Source: Granulicella sp. S190
GTDB lineage: Bacteria > Acidobacteriota > Terriglobia > Terriglobales > Acidobacteriaceae
Assembly: GCF_009766095.1 (NCBI RefSeq)
Contig: NZ_LMUD01000008.1
Coordinates: 87,083-151,082 of the forward strand
Direction of reading: 5' to 3'
DNA: 64,000 nt
Shown here: positions 44,831-54,315 of the stretch, in pieces
How the letters are laid out: every line of letters starts with the position of its first letter
Numbering within the stretch: the first letter of the stretch is position 1
Made by a program: the position numbers and the translations under genes
Notes under the pieces: generated by a model
Told to the model about the DNA's origin: nothing
Database searches by the model: none
The model's input: only the letters and a program-made list of their open reading frames with translations

Positions 44831-45939
44831 TACTCCTCATACAGTGGAATCACGCGGGAGGCGCAGAAGTGATCCTGCGCCGTCTTCCTTCCAGCCCGTG
44901 CCATCCCCTCCAGGCGTGGCTGATCCCTCAGCAGCGAGATCGCGGCAGCAGACATCGAATCGACGTCGCCCACCTCGAAGAGAAGACCGTTGTGGCCGTC
45001 CTCGATAAGCTCCGCAACGCCGCCTACCCGCGTGCCAATCGTCGGGACGCTGCACGCCATCGCCTCCAGCGCAGCCAGCCCAAACGACTCCATCTCGCTC
45101 GGCATCAACATCAGGTCAGCTAGTGGTAAAAGTTCGTTGACGTTATCCTGCTTCCCAATGAAGTGCACGCGGTCCTGCACCTCGTGCTCGCGCGCGAGAT
45201 ACTCGGCAACGCTCCGGTCGGGGCCGTCGCCGATCAGCATCAGGCGAGCGGGCATCGCCTTGGCGACGCGGGCGAACACCTTCACCACATCCTGAATCCG
45301 CTTCACAGGACGAAAGTTGGAAAGATGAACCAGAAGCCGTTCGTTCGGCTCGGCAAAACGTGGCCGCATCGTCGCTACTAGTTCAGGGTTGCGAAAGTAG
45401 ACGTCACAGTTGACGAAGTTACGCACGACCTCTATCTCGGAGGTGATTTCGAAGGCCTCGCGGGTACGGTCGCGAAGGTAGCTTGAGATGCTGGTCACGC
45501 CGTCTGACTGTTCGATGCCGAACTTTGTGATGGGCAGGTACGAACGGTCCAGCCCTACCAGCGTGATATCGGTGCCGTGCAGCGTAGTGATAAAAGGCAG
45601 ATGAATTCCCCGCGTGGCGAGCATCTGTCGCGCCAGCAGCGCGCTCACAGAGTGTGGAATCGCGTAGTGCACATGCAGAAGATCGAGCGAATAAAACTCC
45701 GCCACCTCGGCCATGCGGGTCGCAAGCGCAAGGTCGTACGGAGGATGCTCGAACAAGGGATAGTTTGAGATCGCCACCTCGTGAAAGTGAATATTCGACT
45801 CACGACCGCTCAGCCGAAAGGGCTGCGAATAAGTGATGAAGTGGATCTCGTGCCCACGAGCTGCAAGCTCAATGCCGAGTTCTGTCGCTACAACGCCGCT
45901 GCCGCCATACGTGGGATAACAGGTGATGCCGATCTTCAT
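44788..45939 (-). CDS. bshA: N-acetyl-alpha-D-glucosaminyl L-malate synthase
   Basis: The GT4 glycosyltransferase joins GlcNAc to L-malate, the first step of bacillithiol synthesis. From ATG 45939 it is 383 residues. KIGITCYPTYGGSGVVATELGIELAARGHEIHFI, VHYAIPHSVSALLARQML, LHGTDITLVGLDRSYLPITKFGIE and SEMESFGLAALEAMACSVPTIG are diagnostic of BshA versus other GT4 enzymes. The organism is thus likely to use bacillithiol as a low-molecular-weight thiol. No bshB/bshC is in the window. It is downstream of the ChbG gene. Confidence 0.93.
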   Translation of the reverse strand: MKIGITCYPTYGGSGVVATELGIELAARGHEIHFITYSQPFRLSGRESNIHFHEVAISNYPLFEHPPYDLALATRMAEVAEFYSLDLLHVHYAIPHSVSALLARQMLATRGIHLPFITTLHGTDITLVGLDRSYLPITKFGIEQSDGVTSISSYLRDRTREAFEITSEIEVVRNFVNCDVYFRNPELVATMRPRFAEPNERLLVHLSNFRPVKRIQDVVKVFARVAKAMPARLMLIGDGPDRSVAEYLAREHEVQDRVHFIGKQDNVNELLPLADLMLMPSEMESFGLAALEAMACSVPTIGTRVGGVAELIEDGHNGLLFEVGDVDSMSAAAISLLRDQPRLEGMARAGRKTAQDHFCASRVIPLYEEYYDRVIARTASSTM

Positions 45940-46051
45940 GGTCTTCCCATTCTCTTGAGCTGTGTGTGGCCCTGTTATTGGACGAAGCAGAACCGTAGAA
46001 GACTCTTTCGTCTCAAGGCCGTCGAGCATTGTGCGCTCTATCCAGATCGTG

Positions 46052-46921
46052 CTACCGGCGCAGGTCTCCATAGTGGATCAGCTGCGGCGCGTCCGGCTGC
46101 AAAGCCCACTTGGAAAGCTCGCCGAGCAGTGCGCTTCGCTCGACATCGCGGTGGGTGCGAAGCCGGGTCGTCACACGGTCAAGATCCCCATCGTTATAGC
46201 CGGGGTGACAACAGAGTTCGAAGGTTCCCTCTGCGGGCATGGCCTGGAGCAGCTCATGCAGGGTAGGCGCGTCCAGATGGCCTGTCGCGGAGATGCCAAT
46301 CGTCCCGTCGGTCGTGAGCACTCGAGCGTCGCGAACCTGCGGTTGATGCTCGAACCGCTGTTTAAAGGTGCTGAGCAGCTTCACCTGCAGACGGCGCAGG
46401 CGGTTGCCATGACCCAGCTCCAGGCTCCATCTCTGCTCGAAGGGATTCCGAATGGCGCCGACCGAGTACCGTTCTGCTACACGCAGAAGCGGGCGCGTCA
46501 CCGCGGGGAAGAGGTGAGTATGCTTATGTGTATCGAGATGAGTGACATGAATCCCGGCGCGTTGCAGCTTCTCCACCTGTGCCGCTGCCTCTCGCTCAAT
46601 CTCGTACTCGCTGATCTTGCCCCGCACCAGCGCCTGCACAAAATCCCCCAGCGAAGGACGAAAGGTCTTTCCATCCGCGCCAAGCAGCGTGGGGACGGTC
46701 TGCGGCGGCGATACAGGAACTCCATCCGTGAGAGTGATGTGGCAGCCAACGCCAAGCGAAGGATGAGCGCGAGCAACTGCGATCGCGTCGTCGAACGCGG
46801 CGCCTGTAGCCATCAGGGTTGCAGAGCTCAGCGCCTTCGCTTCGTGAAGCTCTCCGATAGCACGATTAACGCCCGGCGTCAGGCCAAAGTCGTCTGCGTT
46901 GATGATGAGTCGCCGAGCCAT
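46052..46921 (-). CDS. ChbG/HpnK (YdjC)-family carbohydrate deacetylase
   Basis: The 289-residue enzyme begins LIINADDFGLTPGVNRAI, and has GCHITLTDG, THLDTHKHTHLFPAV and FELCCHPGYNDGDLDR, the metal-binding Asp/His set of YdjC-fold deacetylases. Known members remove N-acetyl groups from chito-oligosaccharides or hopanoid glucosamine. bshA lies 112 bases downstream, so a role with GlcNAc-derived substrates, perhaps GlcNAc-malate, is an inference. Hopanoid genes are not nearby. Confidence 0.88.
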   Translation of the reverse strand: MARRLIINADDFGLTPGVNRAIGELHEAKALSSATLMATGAAFDDAIAVARAHPSLGVGCHITLTDGVPVSPPQTVPTLLGADGKTFRPSLGDFVQALVRGKISEYEIEREAAAQVEKLQRAGIHVTHLDTHKHTHLFPAVTRPLLRVAERYSVGAIRNPFEQRWSLELGHGNRLRRLQVKLLSTFKQRFEHQPQVRDARVLTTDGTIGISATGHLDAPTLHELLQAMPAEGTFELCCHPGYNDGDLDRVTTRLRTHRDVERSALLGELSKWALQPDAPQLIHYGDLRR

Positions 46922-46991
46922 AGATCCCTATTGTAGGAGACGGAAGCGCTCAGCGGCTGAGTCTCGGATCATTCGACTCAGCCGCCATCTT

Positions 46992-49211
46992 CTATTGAAC
47001 GTGGAGCGTTGCTTTGAGCGGAGTATCGTTCGACGACGGACCAGCCGCAACCGTGTACTCGCCTGGCAACAACTGCCAGCCGTTCTGCTCCGTGTTGAAG
47101 ACCGTCAGCGAGAGCGGATGCAGGGGAAGCGTGATCTCCTTCGACTCGCCCGGAGCAAGCTTCACGCGCTGCCATGCGGCCAGCCGCTTGTAGTTCTCCT
47201 TCGCAGCTGCAGGCAGAGCAACATAAACCTCTGCGATCTCGGTGCCTTCGTGCGTCCCTGCGTTGCGAACCGTGAAGTGAACCGTTCTACTGGTATCGTC
47301 AACCGTGAGGCCGGAGTACGCATAGTTGGTATAGGACAAGCCGAAGCCAAAGGGGAAGAGCGGCTGCTTATCGGTCGCCTCAAACCATTTGTAACCAACT
47401 TTGGCGCCCTCAGTGTAGGTGACATCGAACGGCTTGATATCGCGATGAGAGGCTGGCCCGCCTGTCACTCCTTCAAGTCCGGGGACGACAGGGTGTGGCA
47501 GCTGCGAATCGTCTTTGGCGAAGGTCACCGGCAGTTTGCCGGAAGGGTTTACCTCGCCGAAGAGGATGTTCGCCAGGGCCTGCGCTCCGCCGATGCCCGG
47601 GTACCACATCTCGACCACGCCCTTTACGTGGTCAACCCACGGCATGCTCACAGGGCCACCCGTCTCCAGCACGACGATGGTGTTCGGGTTTGCCGCAGCC
47701 ACTGCATCGACCAGCGCATCCTGGTTGTTAGGCAGAGAGAGAGTTGGAGCGTCCATCTCCTCCTGCATCGGTTGGTTCACAAAGACAATCGCCACGGCAG
47801 AAGACTTCGCCAGTGCGACGGCTGCTGCGGTATCCGTCCCGTCGACGTAGTGGACAGAGGCCTGTGGCGAGTGCGCTTGAATGGACTTCAGCGGAGAAGA
47901 AGGGAAGTAGATGTGCTCCGTCCAGCCCGAGCCGCCCGGCTTGGGGTCCATCGCGTTGCCTCCCGGCGCATCCACCTGGGCCGAGCCGCCGCCCGAGAGA
48001 ACGCCAACATCGGCATGCGAACCGATCACCGCGATAGAGCTCGAAGCCGATGCCTTCAGCGGAAGAATCTGATCGGCATTCTTCAGCAGCACAATACTCT
48101 CCTCCGCAATATGCTGAGCATCGTCACGTCCACGAAAAGGATCTACTACCGTACGCACCGGCGGATCGTCGATCACGCCTGCCGCGAACATGCTGCGCAG
48201 AATCCTGTGCACCATGTCGTTCAGCCGCGCCATCGGAACCTTCCGCTCCAGCACAGCCAGGCCGAGCGCCCGGCCAAAGTATCCATCGTCGCCGGGCATC
48301 TCCTGGTCGAGCCCGTTCAGCGCGGCCTTCACCGTGCTGTGCGTCGCACTCCAGTCAGAGACCACCCAGCCCTTGAACTTGAAGTCCTTCTTGAGCACCT
48401 GATTCAGCAGGTAATCGTTCTCACATGCATGGTCGCCCTCTACGAGATTGTAGGAGCACATCACCGCAGAAGGTTCAGCGATGCCGATCGACACCTCGAA
48501 CGCAAGCAGGTCCGACTCGCGCATCGCCTTCTTGTCGAGCAGCACATTCACGATCGTCCGCCCGGTCTCTTGATCGTTCAACGCATAGTGCTTGATGTCG
48601 CTCATCACATGCTGCGAGAAGACGCCCTTCTCAAGATTGCCGGTCATGGTTCCCGCGAGGATTGGATCCTCCCCGGCGTACTCGAAGTTGCGGCCATTGC
48701 GCGGCTCGCGCGTAATGTTCACGCCTCCGCCGATCGACATGTTCGTGCCCCAGGCGCGAAGCTCGCGACCAATCACGGAGCCGTAAAGAAAAGCAGAGGC
48801 CGGATCCCAGCTCGACGCAGCGCCAAGAGTCGAAGGCAGCAGCGTCGCATAACGAGACTGATACGCCGCCATGCGAGCGCCCACAGCCGAGTCAGCCAGA
48901 TCGATGCCAGGAATCCCCAGCCGTTCAATCCCCTCCATATACCCGGCAGCAAAGTTCGAGTTCGCAGCAATAGGATCGCCCGCCTTCAAAACTCCCCAAC
49001 CCGTTCCGTGAACCATCCGGATCTTCTCTCGGAACGTCATCTGGTCGAGCACCATATCGGCGCGCTCATCAGGAGAAAGTGTCTTGTTCATCCACGGCAT
49101 CTTCGACCGGTCGGGGTGCGTCTCCTGCTCCGGTCCAAACCAGCGATACGCAAATACGCCCACCACAATCAGCAGTGCCACCACCACGACAGTCTTCAGA
49201 AAAGAGAACAT
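46992..49211 (-). CDS. Beta-glucosidase-like glycoside hydrolase, GH3
   Basis: The 739-residue protein has an N-terminal membrane-anchor/signal helix (FLKTVVVVALLIVVGVFAYRW), then a GH3 N-domain (WGTNMSIGGGVNITREPRNGRNFEYAGEDP, SDIKHYALNDQE, KGWVVSDWSATHS with the nucleophile Asp), a C-domain (SSIAVIGSHADVGVLSGGGSAQV), and a fibronectin III-like end (HFTVRNAGTHEGTEIAEVYVALP). Probably membrane-bound or periplasmic, acting on beta-glucosides or xylosides from plant polymers. Confidence 0.92.
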   Translation of the reverse strand: MFSFLKTVVVVALLIVVGVFAYRWFGPEQETHPDRSKMPWMNKTLSPDERADMVLDQMTFREKIRMVHGTGWGVLKAGDPIAANSNFAAGYMEGIERLGIPGIDLADSAVGARMAAYQSRYATLLPSTLGAASSWDPASAFLYGSVIGRELRAWGTNMSIGGGVNITREPRNGRNFEYAGEDPILAGTMTGNLEKGVFSQHVMSDIKHYALNDQETGRTIVNVLLDKKAMRESDLLAFEVSIGIAEPSAVMCSYNLVEGDHACENDYLLNQVLKKDFKFKGWVVSDWSATHSTVKAALNGLDQEMPGDDGYFGRALGLAVLERKVPMARLNDMVHRILRSMFAAGVIDDPPVRTVVDPFRGRDDAQHIAEESIVLLKNADQILPLKASASSSIAVIGSHADVGVLSGGGSAQVDAPGGNAMDPKPGGSGWTEHIYFPSSPLKSIQAHSPQASVHYVDGTDTAAAVALAKSSAVAIVFVNQPMQEEMDAPTLSLPNNQDALVDAVAAANPNTIVVLETGGPVSMPWVDHVKGVVEMWYPGIGGAQALANILFGEVNPSGKLPVTFAKDDSQLPHPVVPGLEGVTGGPASHRDIKPFDVTYTEGAKVGYKWFEATDKQPLFPFGFGLSYTNYAYSGLTVDDTSRTVHFTVRNAGTHEGTEIAEVYVALPAAAKENYKRLAAWQRVKLAPGESKEITLPLHPLSLTVFNTEQNGWQLLPGEYTVAAGPSSNDTPLKATLHVQ

Positions 49212-49355
49212 CGATGCTCCTGGAAGTCGGATACGGCCGGACGGGCGGGAAGCCGTTCGTCTGCCTCACAGAGTCTAACTCTGCTAAAACGTTGTAGTAA
49301 AGCGTTTTTCTTAGATTCTACGTACGCCACGTCATCGGAGCAGGCAACGCAAAAG

Positions 49356-49793
49356 CTACTTCGCGAACAGCTGGCCAATATCTGCAAACGCCTTGAACTC
49401 AAGCGCATTACCCGCCGGATCGAGAAAGAACATCGTCGCCTGTTCGCCAACCTCGCCCTTGAAACGGATGTAGGGCTCGATCACAAACACAACGCCTGCT
49501 CGTCGCAGCCGCTCAGCAAGCGTCTCCCACACCTCCATCGGAAGCACGACGCCGAAGTGAGGCACAGGAACATCATGTCCATCGACAGGATTATGGTGCG
49601 CCTTATTCGCGGAGGAGCCGGGTTTTAAATGCGCGACAATCTGGTGGCCGAAGAGATCGAAGTCGATCCACTGCGACGAGCTGCGACCCTCCGCGCAGCC
49701 GAGCGTGGTTCCGTAAAACATTCGGGCAGCGTCCAGGTCGTCAACTGGAAAGGCGATGTGAAAAGGTGTCAGCGGCAAGGTGGTCTCCTGCAT
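49356..49793 (-). CDS. VOC-family (glyoxalase/dioxygenase-fold) protein
   Basis: The 145-residue protein holds two beta-alpha-beta-beta-beta modules: [31 protein letters not shown] and [60 protein letters not shown]. The metal ligand positions (His in PFHIAF, His in PHFGVV, Glu in ALEFKAF) fit an active VOC enzyme. Its reaction is unknown. It is separated by ~150 bases from the GH3 gene. Confidence 0.86.
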   Translation of the reverse strand: MQETTLPLTPFHIAFPVDDLDAARMFYGTTLGCAEGRSSSQWIDFDLFGHQIVAHLKPGSSANKAHHNPVDGHDVPVPHFGVVLPMEVWETLAERLRRAGVVFVIEPYIRFKGEVGEQATMFFLDPAGNALEFKAFADIGQLFAK

Positions 49794-49830
49794 CGATCAT
49801 ACGACGCAGCAGACCACCCGTAGCGCACGC

Positions 49831-50169
49831 CTAGCGCCGGTGGAATCCCTGGTCGTAGCCGCGCAGATACGATCTACGGAACTCATCGCGATACGCTCCG
49901 TACGGTCCGAGCCCAGGATCATACCCTGGGGTGCTATGAAACTTCCCATCGTGTCGTGGATGATACCCAAAGCCGTTGTAAGCATCGCGCGCCCCGTCTT
50001 CTGTTCCGGAGCGAAACCCTTCATGATCGGCTCTCGCAATCAGCGGTGGGACGCCGTACCCTGGAGGCGGTGGTGGAGGCGGAGCATAGTAAGCGGGGTG
50101 TGACGCACAGCCGGCGGTCAACAAACAAGCCGCGGCAACTACAGGCAAAGCAAGATGAGCGAACTTCAT
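49831..50169 (-). CDS. Small Gly/Tyr-rich lipoprotein of unknown function
   Basis: The 112-residue protein has a signal with a lipobox (AACLLTAGCAS, Cys about residue 21), a run of prolines (PPPPPPPGYG), and then two copies of a motif: DHEGFRSGTEDGARDAYNGFGYHPRHDG and DEFRRSYLRGYDQGFHRR. No known family is clear. Probably anchored in the outer or inner membrane; the Arg/Tyr-rich end may bind a polymer. Confidence 0.75.
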   Translation of the reverse strand: MKFAHLALPVVAAACLLTAGCASHPAYYAPPPPPPPGYGVPPLIARADHEGFRSGTEDGARDAYNGFGYHPRHDGKFHSTPGYDPGLGPYGAYRDEFRRSYLRGYDQGFHRR

Positions 50170-50278
50170 AGCGTCCTCACGATTCGTTCTGCTCGCAACC
50201 TTGATTGGCGCGAGCGTTCGAAGGAGTAAACGCTACTCGGAGAAAAATGTTGTTACGGTCGAAGACTTTCCGCGACTC

Positions 50279-51745
50279 TTACTCGCTATCGCTGGGCAGA
50301 CGAACGACAAACTCCGTACTCCCGGGTTCAGAGCTGAAGCGGATCGCGCCATGATATTGGTCCACGATGCGCTGCACGATCCCTAGGCCGATGCCCGTGC
50401 CAACGCCGACAGGCTTGGTCGTATAGAACGGATCGAAGATGTGCTCCTGGCTCTCCAACGGAATGCCCGACCCGTTATCGCTCACACTGATGCAGAGATC
50501 GAGATGCGGCTTGTTCGGATCGGCCTTCGACTCCTCCGCCCAGGTATGCACACTGATGTGCCCATGCTGCGGCACCGCATCGATCGCGTTATCCAACAGG
50601 TTCGTCCAGATCTGGTTAAGCCCCGTGCACTCGCTGTGCAGCGCAGGCAGATCCGGAGCAAAGTTCTTCTCCAATACGATCTCCTTCTCGCGCAGCTTAT
50701 GCCCAAGAATAATCAGCGTCGCATGAATGCTGTTGTTGATATCGATCGTCTGTCGTTGTCCCTTGCCCTCATAGGCGTAGGACTTGACGGCGTGTACCAA
50801 GTCGGTGACACGGCCAATGCTCTCCTCGATCGTGCCCACCAGCTGCATGCTCGAGGCCATCGCCTCCAGCCAGCTCAGCGCCTCACCGAGCAGGGGCCCG
50901 TCAAAGTCACTCTTTACACGCTCCAGCTCCGCAGCGGACATACCAATGGAAACCAGTGTTGGCGCCATCTTCCAGGCATTCTCGATGTTGGCAGCTTCCA
51001 TCCACTCCGCAAGCGCCTCTTCCGCGTCGCTCTGGTCGAGTGAGTTCATCATCACTGGCTGTCTCGACGCGAGAACCTGCTTCTGCATGTCGAACATGCA
51101 ATGCTTCTGCTCTTGCGAAAGCTCCCGCTCTTTAAACTTCAGCGAAAGCTCGTGCATTCGCATCAGGTTTTCGCGTAGTTGAGACGCAGCACGACGCGCG
51201 GCGGAGCCCGGATTGTTGAGTTCATGCATCAGGCCGGCAGCGAGAGTCCCCAGGGACGCCATCTTCTCTTGCTGTACCGTCGTGCTCTGAAGCTTCTGAA
51301 ACCGGTACGCCATATTCCCGAGAATGGCCTTGCGAACCTGGGGGCAACTCGTCATCAGGCCCCAGAACTGCTCTTCATCGAGCTCCAGCAGATGACTTGG
51401 AGCCGCAGCCTCAACGGTCCCTGAGTTCGGAACGTTAGTCAGCAGCGCCATCTCTCCAAAGGCGCTGCCGGCTTCCACCTTGGCCAGCATAATGTCGCTC
51501 TGGTCGGCAGTCTTCTGGCTCACCTGCAACTCACCGTCCAGCAGAATCCAATAGCAATGCGGCAGCTCACCCTGCCTTGTAATGACTTCACCCTTTTCGA
51601 TGTGGAAGTCCCTGACACCATCCAGGCACATCAGCTCGTCGTCTCGCAGCGACGACAGAATGGGAACTTTGCGCAGAAGGCCAACTAGTTCTTCATGGGC
51701 GTTGTCGACGACATGACTTTGGACGGTTTGGGTTTGATCGCTCAT
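50279..51745 (-). CDS. Histidine kinase with N-terminal cyclic-nucleotide-binding domain
   Basis: From ATG 51745 the 488-residue soluble protein has a cNMP/CRP-type domain (about residues 20-140: EKGEVITRQGELPHCYWILLDGELQVSQ, GSAFGEMALLT) and no membrane helix. A HisKA-like segment KMASLGTLAAGLMHELNNPGSAARRA follows (His174), then a four-helix stretch and HATPase_c with LDNAIDAV (N box), ISVSDNGSGIPLE, FDPFYTTKPVGVGTGIGLGIVQRI. It is 22 bases downstream of the receiver/flavoprotein gene, so the two are one unit. It may phosphorylate that receiver. Confidence 0.9.
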   Translation of the reverse strand: MSDQTQTVQSHVVDNAHEELVGLLRKVPILSSLRDDELMCLDGVRDFHIEKGEVITRQGELPHCYWILLDGELQVSQKTADQSDIMLAKVEAGSAFGEMALLTNVPNSGTVEAAAPSHLLELDEEQFWGLMTSCPQVRKAILGNMAYRFQKLQSTTVQQEKMASLGTLAAGLMHELNNPGSAARRAASQLRENLMRMHELSLKFKERELSQEQKHCMFDMQKQVLASRQPVMMNSLDQSDAEEALAEWMEAANIENAWKMAPTLVSIGMSAAELERVKSDFDGPLLGEALSWLEAMASSMQLVGTIEESIGRVTDLVHAVKSYAYEGKGQRQTIDINNSIHATLIILGHKLREKEIVLEKNFAPDLPALHSECTGLNQIWTNLLDNAIDAVPQHGHISVHTWAEESKADPNKPHLDLCISVSDNGSGIPLESQEHIFDPFYTTKPVGVGTGIGLGIVQRIVDQYHGAIRFSSEPGSTEFVVRLPSDSE

Positions 51746-51767
51746 CGGGTTATTGTCTAGATACCTT

Positions 51768-53414
51768 TCAAAGTGTTGCCAGATACTGATGCACAAACTG
51801 GATAGCGATCGAGCCTTCGCCAACGGCGGAGGCACACCGTTTGACCGAGTTGAATCGTACATCGCCTGCGACAAAGATGCCGGGAACACTCGTCTCCAGC
51901 AGATATGGGTCGCGCTCCAGCGTCCACGACTTCGGCGACTGCGCCTTTAGATCCGGACCGGCAAGAATAAATCCTTTGCTGTCGCGGCAAAGCTCAGCCG
52001 GCATCCAGTCCGTCTTCGGCGCAGCCCCAATAAAGATGAACAGGGAACTGGCCTGTCGCGCCTCTTCTCCGCGCGGAGTCCTCAGCGTCAGGCACTCCAG
52101 GTGAGTCTCACCACCCATCGAAAGAACCTCGGTACCCGTCTCAACCGTGATATTCGGAGTCGCTTCGATCTGGTCGATCAGATACTTCGACATGCTGCTC
52201 TCCAGCGACTTGCCGCGCACCAGCATATGAACATGATCGGCATAACGGGAGAAGTGCATAGCAGCCTGCCCGGCCGAGTTCGCCCCGCCGACGATGTAAA
52301 CAATCTCTTCCTTGCACGACATCGCCTCAGTCAGCGCAGCACCGTAGTACACGCCCGCCCCGCTCAGCTTATCGGCTCCCGGCACGTCGAGCTTGCAGTA
52401 GTCGACGCCTGTCGCCAGCAGGCACACGTGGCAGGTCACCTCCTGCCCATCGGCCATCGTCAGTATGCGGTATTGATTCTCCGCGCGAATGCACGAGACC
52501 TTCTGGGTCAGAAACTCCGCTCCCAGCCGATTGGCCTGCAGAAAAGCCCGCTTTGCCAGCTCCTCGCCGCTAAGCCCCTCGGGAAAGCCAAGGTAGTTCT
52601 CAATCTTCGAGCTGGAACCCGCCTGTCCGCCCGGTGCTGCTGCTTCAATCACCAGCGTCCGCAGCCCCTCGGAGGCCCCGTAGACGCCAGCCGCCAGCCC
52701 GGCAGGCCCTGCGCCCACCACGACCACGTCGTAGAACTCCTGCTGCGCCTGGGTACGTAGCCCGACCTTGTTCGCCATCTCGGTCGAGGTCGGCTGCACC
52801 AGAGCCGTGCCGTCTCCAAAGAGGATGACCGGCAGCTTGGTGTCGTCGATGCCTTTTTCCTTCAGTAGCGCCAGTGCATCCGGATTCGTCTCAGGGTTCA
52901 GCCACTGGTAGGGAATACGGTTGCGCGAAAGGAAGTCGCGGACAGCGTGATCCATCGCCGACCAGCGCACACCCACCACCCGAATCCCTTCAAACGGAGG
53001 TCGGTAGCCTTCCTTCCAGCTTCCCAGCAGGTCATCCAGCACCGGATAAAGCTTCTCTTCAGGCGGATCCCACGGCTTGTTCAGGTAATAGTGAATCTTG
53101 GCAGAGTTGATCGCGCGAATGGCCGCTTCTGTATCGGCATAAGCGGTCAGCAGAACACGCTTGGCATTCGGGTAGATACACAGGGCCTGCTGAAGAAAGT
53201 CGACTCCGGTCATCCCCGGCATCCGCTGGTCGGAGAGAAACAGCGCAACCGTGTCCTTACGTTCCTTCAACTGGCGGCAAATATCCAGGGCAGCGGCGCC
53301 GGACGCAGCACGGACGATGCGGTAGTCCTGACCGTAATGCCGACGCAGGTCCTGGACCACCGCCTCCAGCACGCTGGTGTCGTCATCGATAGCTAGCAAA
53401 ATAGGCTTAGGCAT
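51768..53414 (-). CDS. Response-regulator receiver fused to a thioredoxin-reductase-like FAD oxidoreductase
   Basis: The 548-residue protein has a receiver (residues 1-125: IDDD, SDQRMPG with Asp62, LLTAY, NKPW with Lys113), a glutaredoxin/thioredoxin-like module (about 140-230), and an FAD/NAD(P)H domain with VVVVGAGPAGLAAGVYG, IEAAAPGGQAGSSSKIENYLGFP, VYIVGGANSAGQAA and PGIFVAGDVRFNSVKRCASAVGEGSIA. The redox-active CxxC of thioredoxin reductase is missing: GVYYGAALTEAMSC stands where it should be. So the redox partner is unclear. Operonic with the cNMP-domain kinase. Such fusions occur in several bacterial phyla. Confidence 0.9.
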   Translation of the reverse strand: MPKPILLAIDDDTSVLEAVVQDLRRHYGQDYRIVRAASGAAALDICRQLKERKDTVALFLSDQRMPGMTGVDFLQQALCIYPNAKRVLLTAYADTEAAIRAINSAKIHYYLNKPWDPPEEKLYPVLDDLLGSWKEGYRPPFEGIRVVGVRWSAMDHAVRDFLSRNRIPYQWLNPETNPDALALLKEKGIDDTKLPVILFGDGTALVQPTSTEMANKVGLRTQAQQEFYDVVVVGAGPAGLAAGVYGASEGLRTLVIEAAAPGGQAGSSSKIENYLGFPEGLSGEELAKRAFLQANRLGAEFLTQKVSCIRAENQYRILTMADGQEVTCHVCLLATGVDYCKLDVPGADKLSGAGVYYGAALTEAMSCKEEIVYIVGGANSAGQAAMHFSRYADHVHMLVRGKSLESSMSKYLIDQIEATPNITVETGTEVLSMGGETHLECLTLRTPRGEEARQASSLFIFIGAAPKTDWMPAELCRDSKGFILAGPDLKAQSPKSWTLERDPYLLETSVPGIFVAGDVRFNSVKRCASAVGEGSIAIQFVHQYLATL

Positions 53415-53651
53415 ATCCCTTTATACTGCGTTGACGAGGTTTGATACCGCCCACGTACAATTCGATTAGATTTAGGCCCCGAAGGTTCAGAAAGTTGCCG
53501 GTCTGGCGGGCAGGGTCTTCTACACCCAAAGTGCCATCGACAGCCTAAAAATGTCCGAATCGAGGACAGGGCGTAGCCTTTGCAACAAAACCTGCCGATA
53601 CAAGGGTAGCTGGGGAGACATTTAGCGCCACGGCAGGAGATCAGGATACCT

Positions 53652-54308
53652 ATGAACCGAATCATTCTTGCCGATAACCAGGCAATCTTCAGGGCTGGCG
53701 CAGCCAGAACGCTCTCCCTCGAGGAGGATATGCGGATCGTCGCCCAGTGCGAGGATGCAGCCAAACTTTACGTCGCCATTGACGGACTTCGCGGCTCGGT
53801 TGTTATCGTCAGCTCCAGTCTGCGTCTTGATCTGAAGGATCTTCTTCTGCGCACCCAGGAGGCGGGCAGCCGCACCATCTTCGTGGCTGAGAACTCAGAG
53901 CTGGTGGCGGAGGAACTGGCTGAGCTCTTCGATGGAGTCCTTCACCGCAACGTCTCCGGCACTGTGCTGGCGGACTGCGTTCGCCGTGTCACCCGCGGTC
54001 AGCGCTTTGTCCAGCGTGCCAACGTCACCACCATGCAGGGAGCCGACAGTGTAGGCGCCCGCGTCCGGGACCGCCTCACCCCAAAAGAGATGCAGATCGT
54101 CGCCCTCATCGTTCAGGGCTGCAAAAACAAGGACATCGCGCAGCAGCTCGGCACCAAGGAACAGGTCATCAAGAACTACCTCCGCAGCATCTACGACAAG
54201 TCAGGCGTCTCTGACCGGCTCGAACTGGCCCTCTTCACCATCCATCACCGCGTCCTGGCCGAAGCCGCAGCCAAGGCCGGGCACCTCCTCCAGATGAAGT
54301 CCGCCTGA
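53652..54308 (+). CDS. LuxR/NarL-type regulator with a receiver lacking the phosphoacceptor Asp
   Basis: The 218-residue protein has a REC-like domain (RIILADNQAIFRAGAARTL) and a LuxR HTH (LTPKEMQIVALIVQGCKNKDIAQQLGTKEQVIKNYLRSIYDKSGVSDRLELALF). The phosphorylation site is replaced: GSVVIVSSSL reads Ser54 where LLDL-type receivers have Asp. It cannot be switched in the usual way. It is divergent from the receiver/flavoprotein gene, which shares its 237-base promoter region. A close relative lies at 63103-63888. Confidence 0.88.
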   Translation: MNRIILADNQAIFRAGAARTLSLEEDMRIVAQCEDAAKLYVAIDGLRGSVVIVSSSLRLDLKDLLLRTQEAGSRTIFVAENSELVAEELAELFDGVLHRNVSGTVLADCVRRVTRGQRFVQRANVTTMQGADSVGARVRDRLTPKEMQIVALIVQGCKNKDIAQQLGTKEQVIKNYLRSIYDKSGVSDRLELALFTIHHRVLAEAAAKAGHLLQMKSA

Positions 54309-54315
54309 ACGAAAG

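Noticed and set aside
46899..49628. A 909-codon plus-strand open frame across the GH3 and VOC genes
   Set aside because: The reverse strand encodes a full GH3 enzyme with catalytic motifs; the plus frame is Arg/His-rich and has no plausible domain.
51768..53414. Annotating the fusion as an active thioredoxin reductase
   Set aside because: The CxxC pair needed for disulfide transfer is absent at the expected position.
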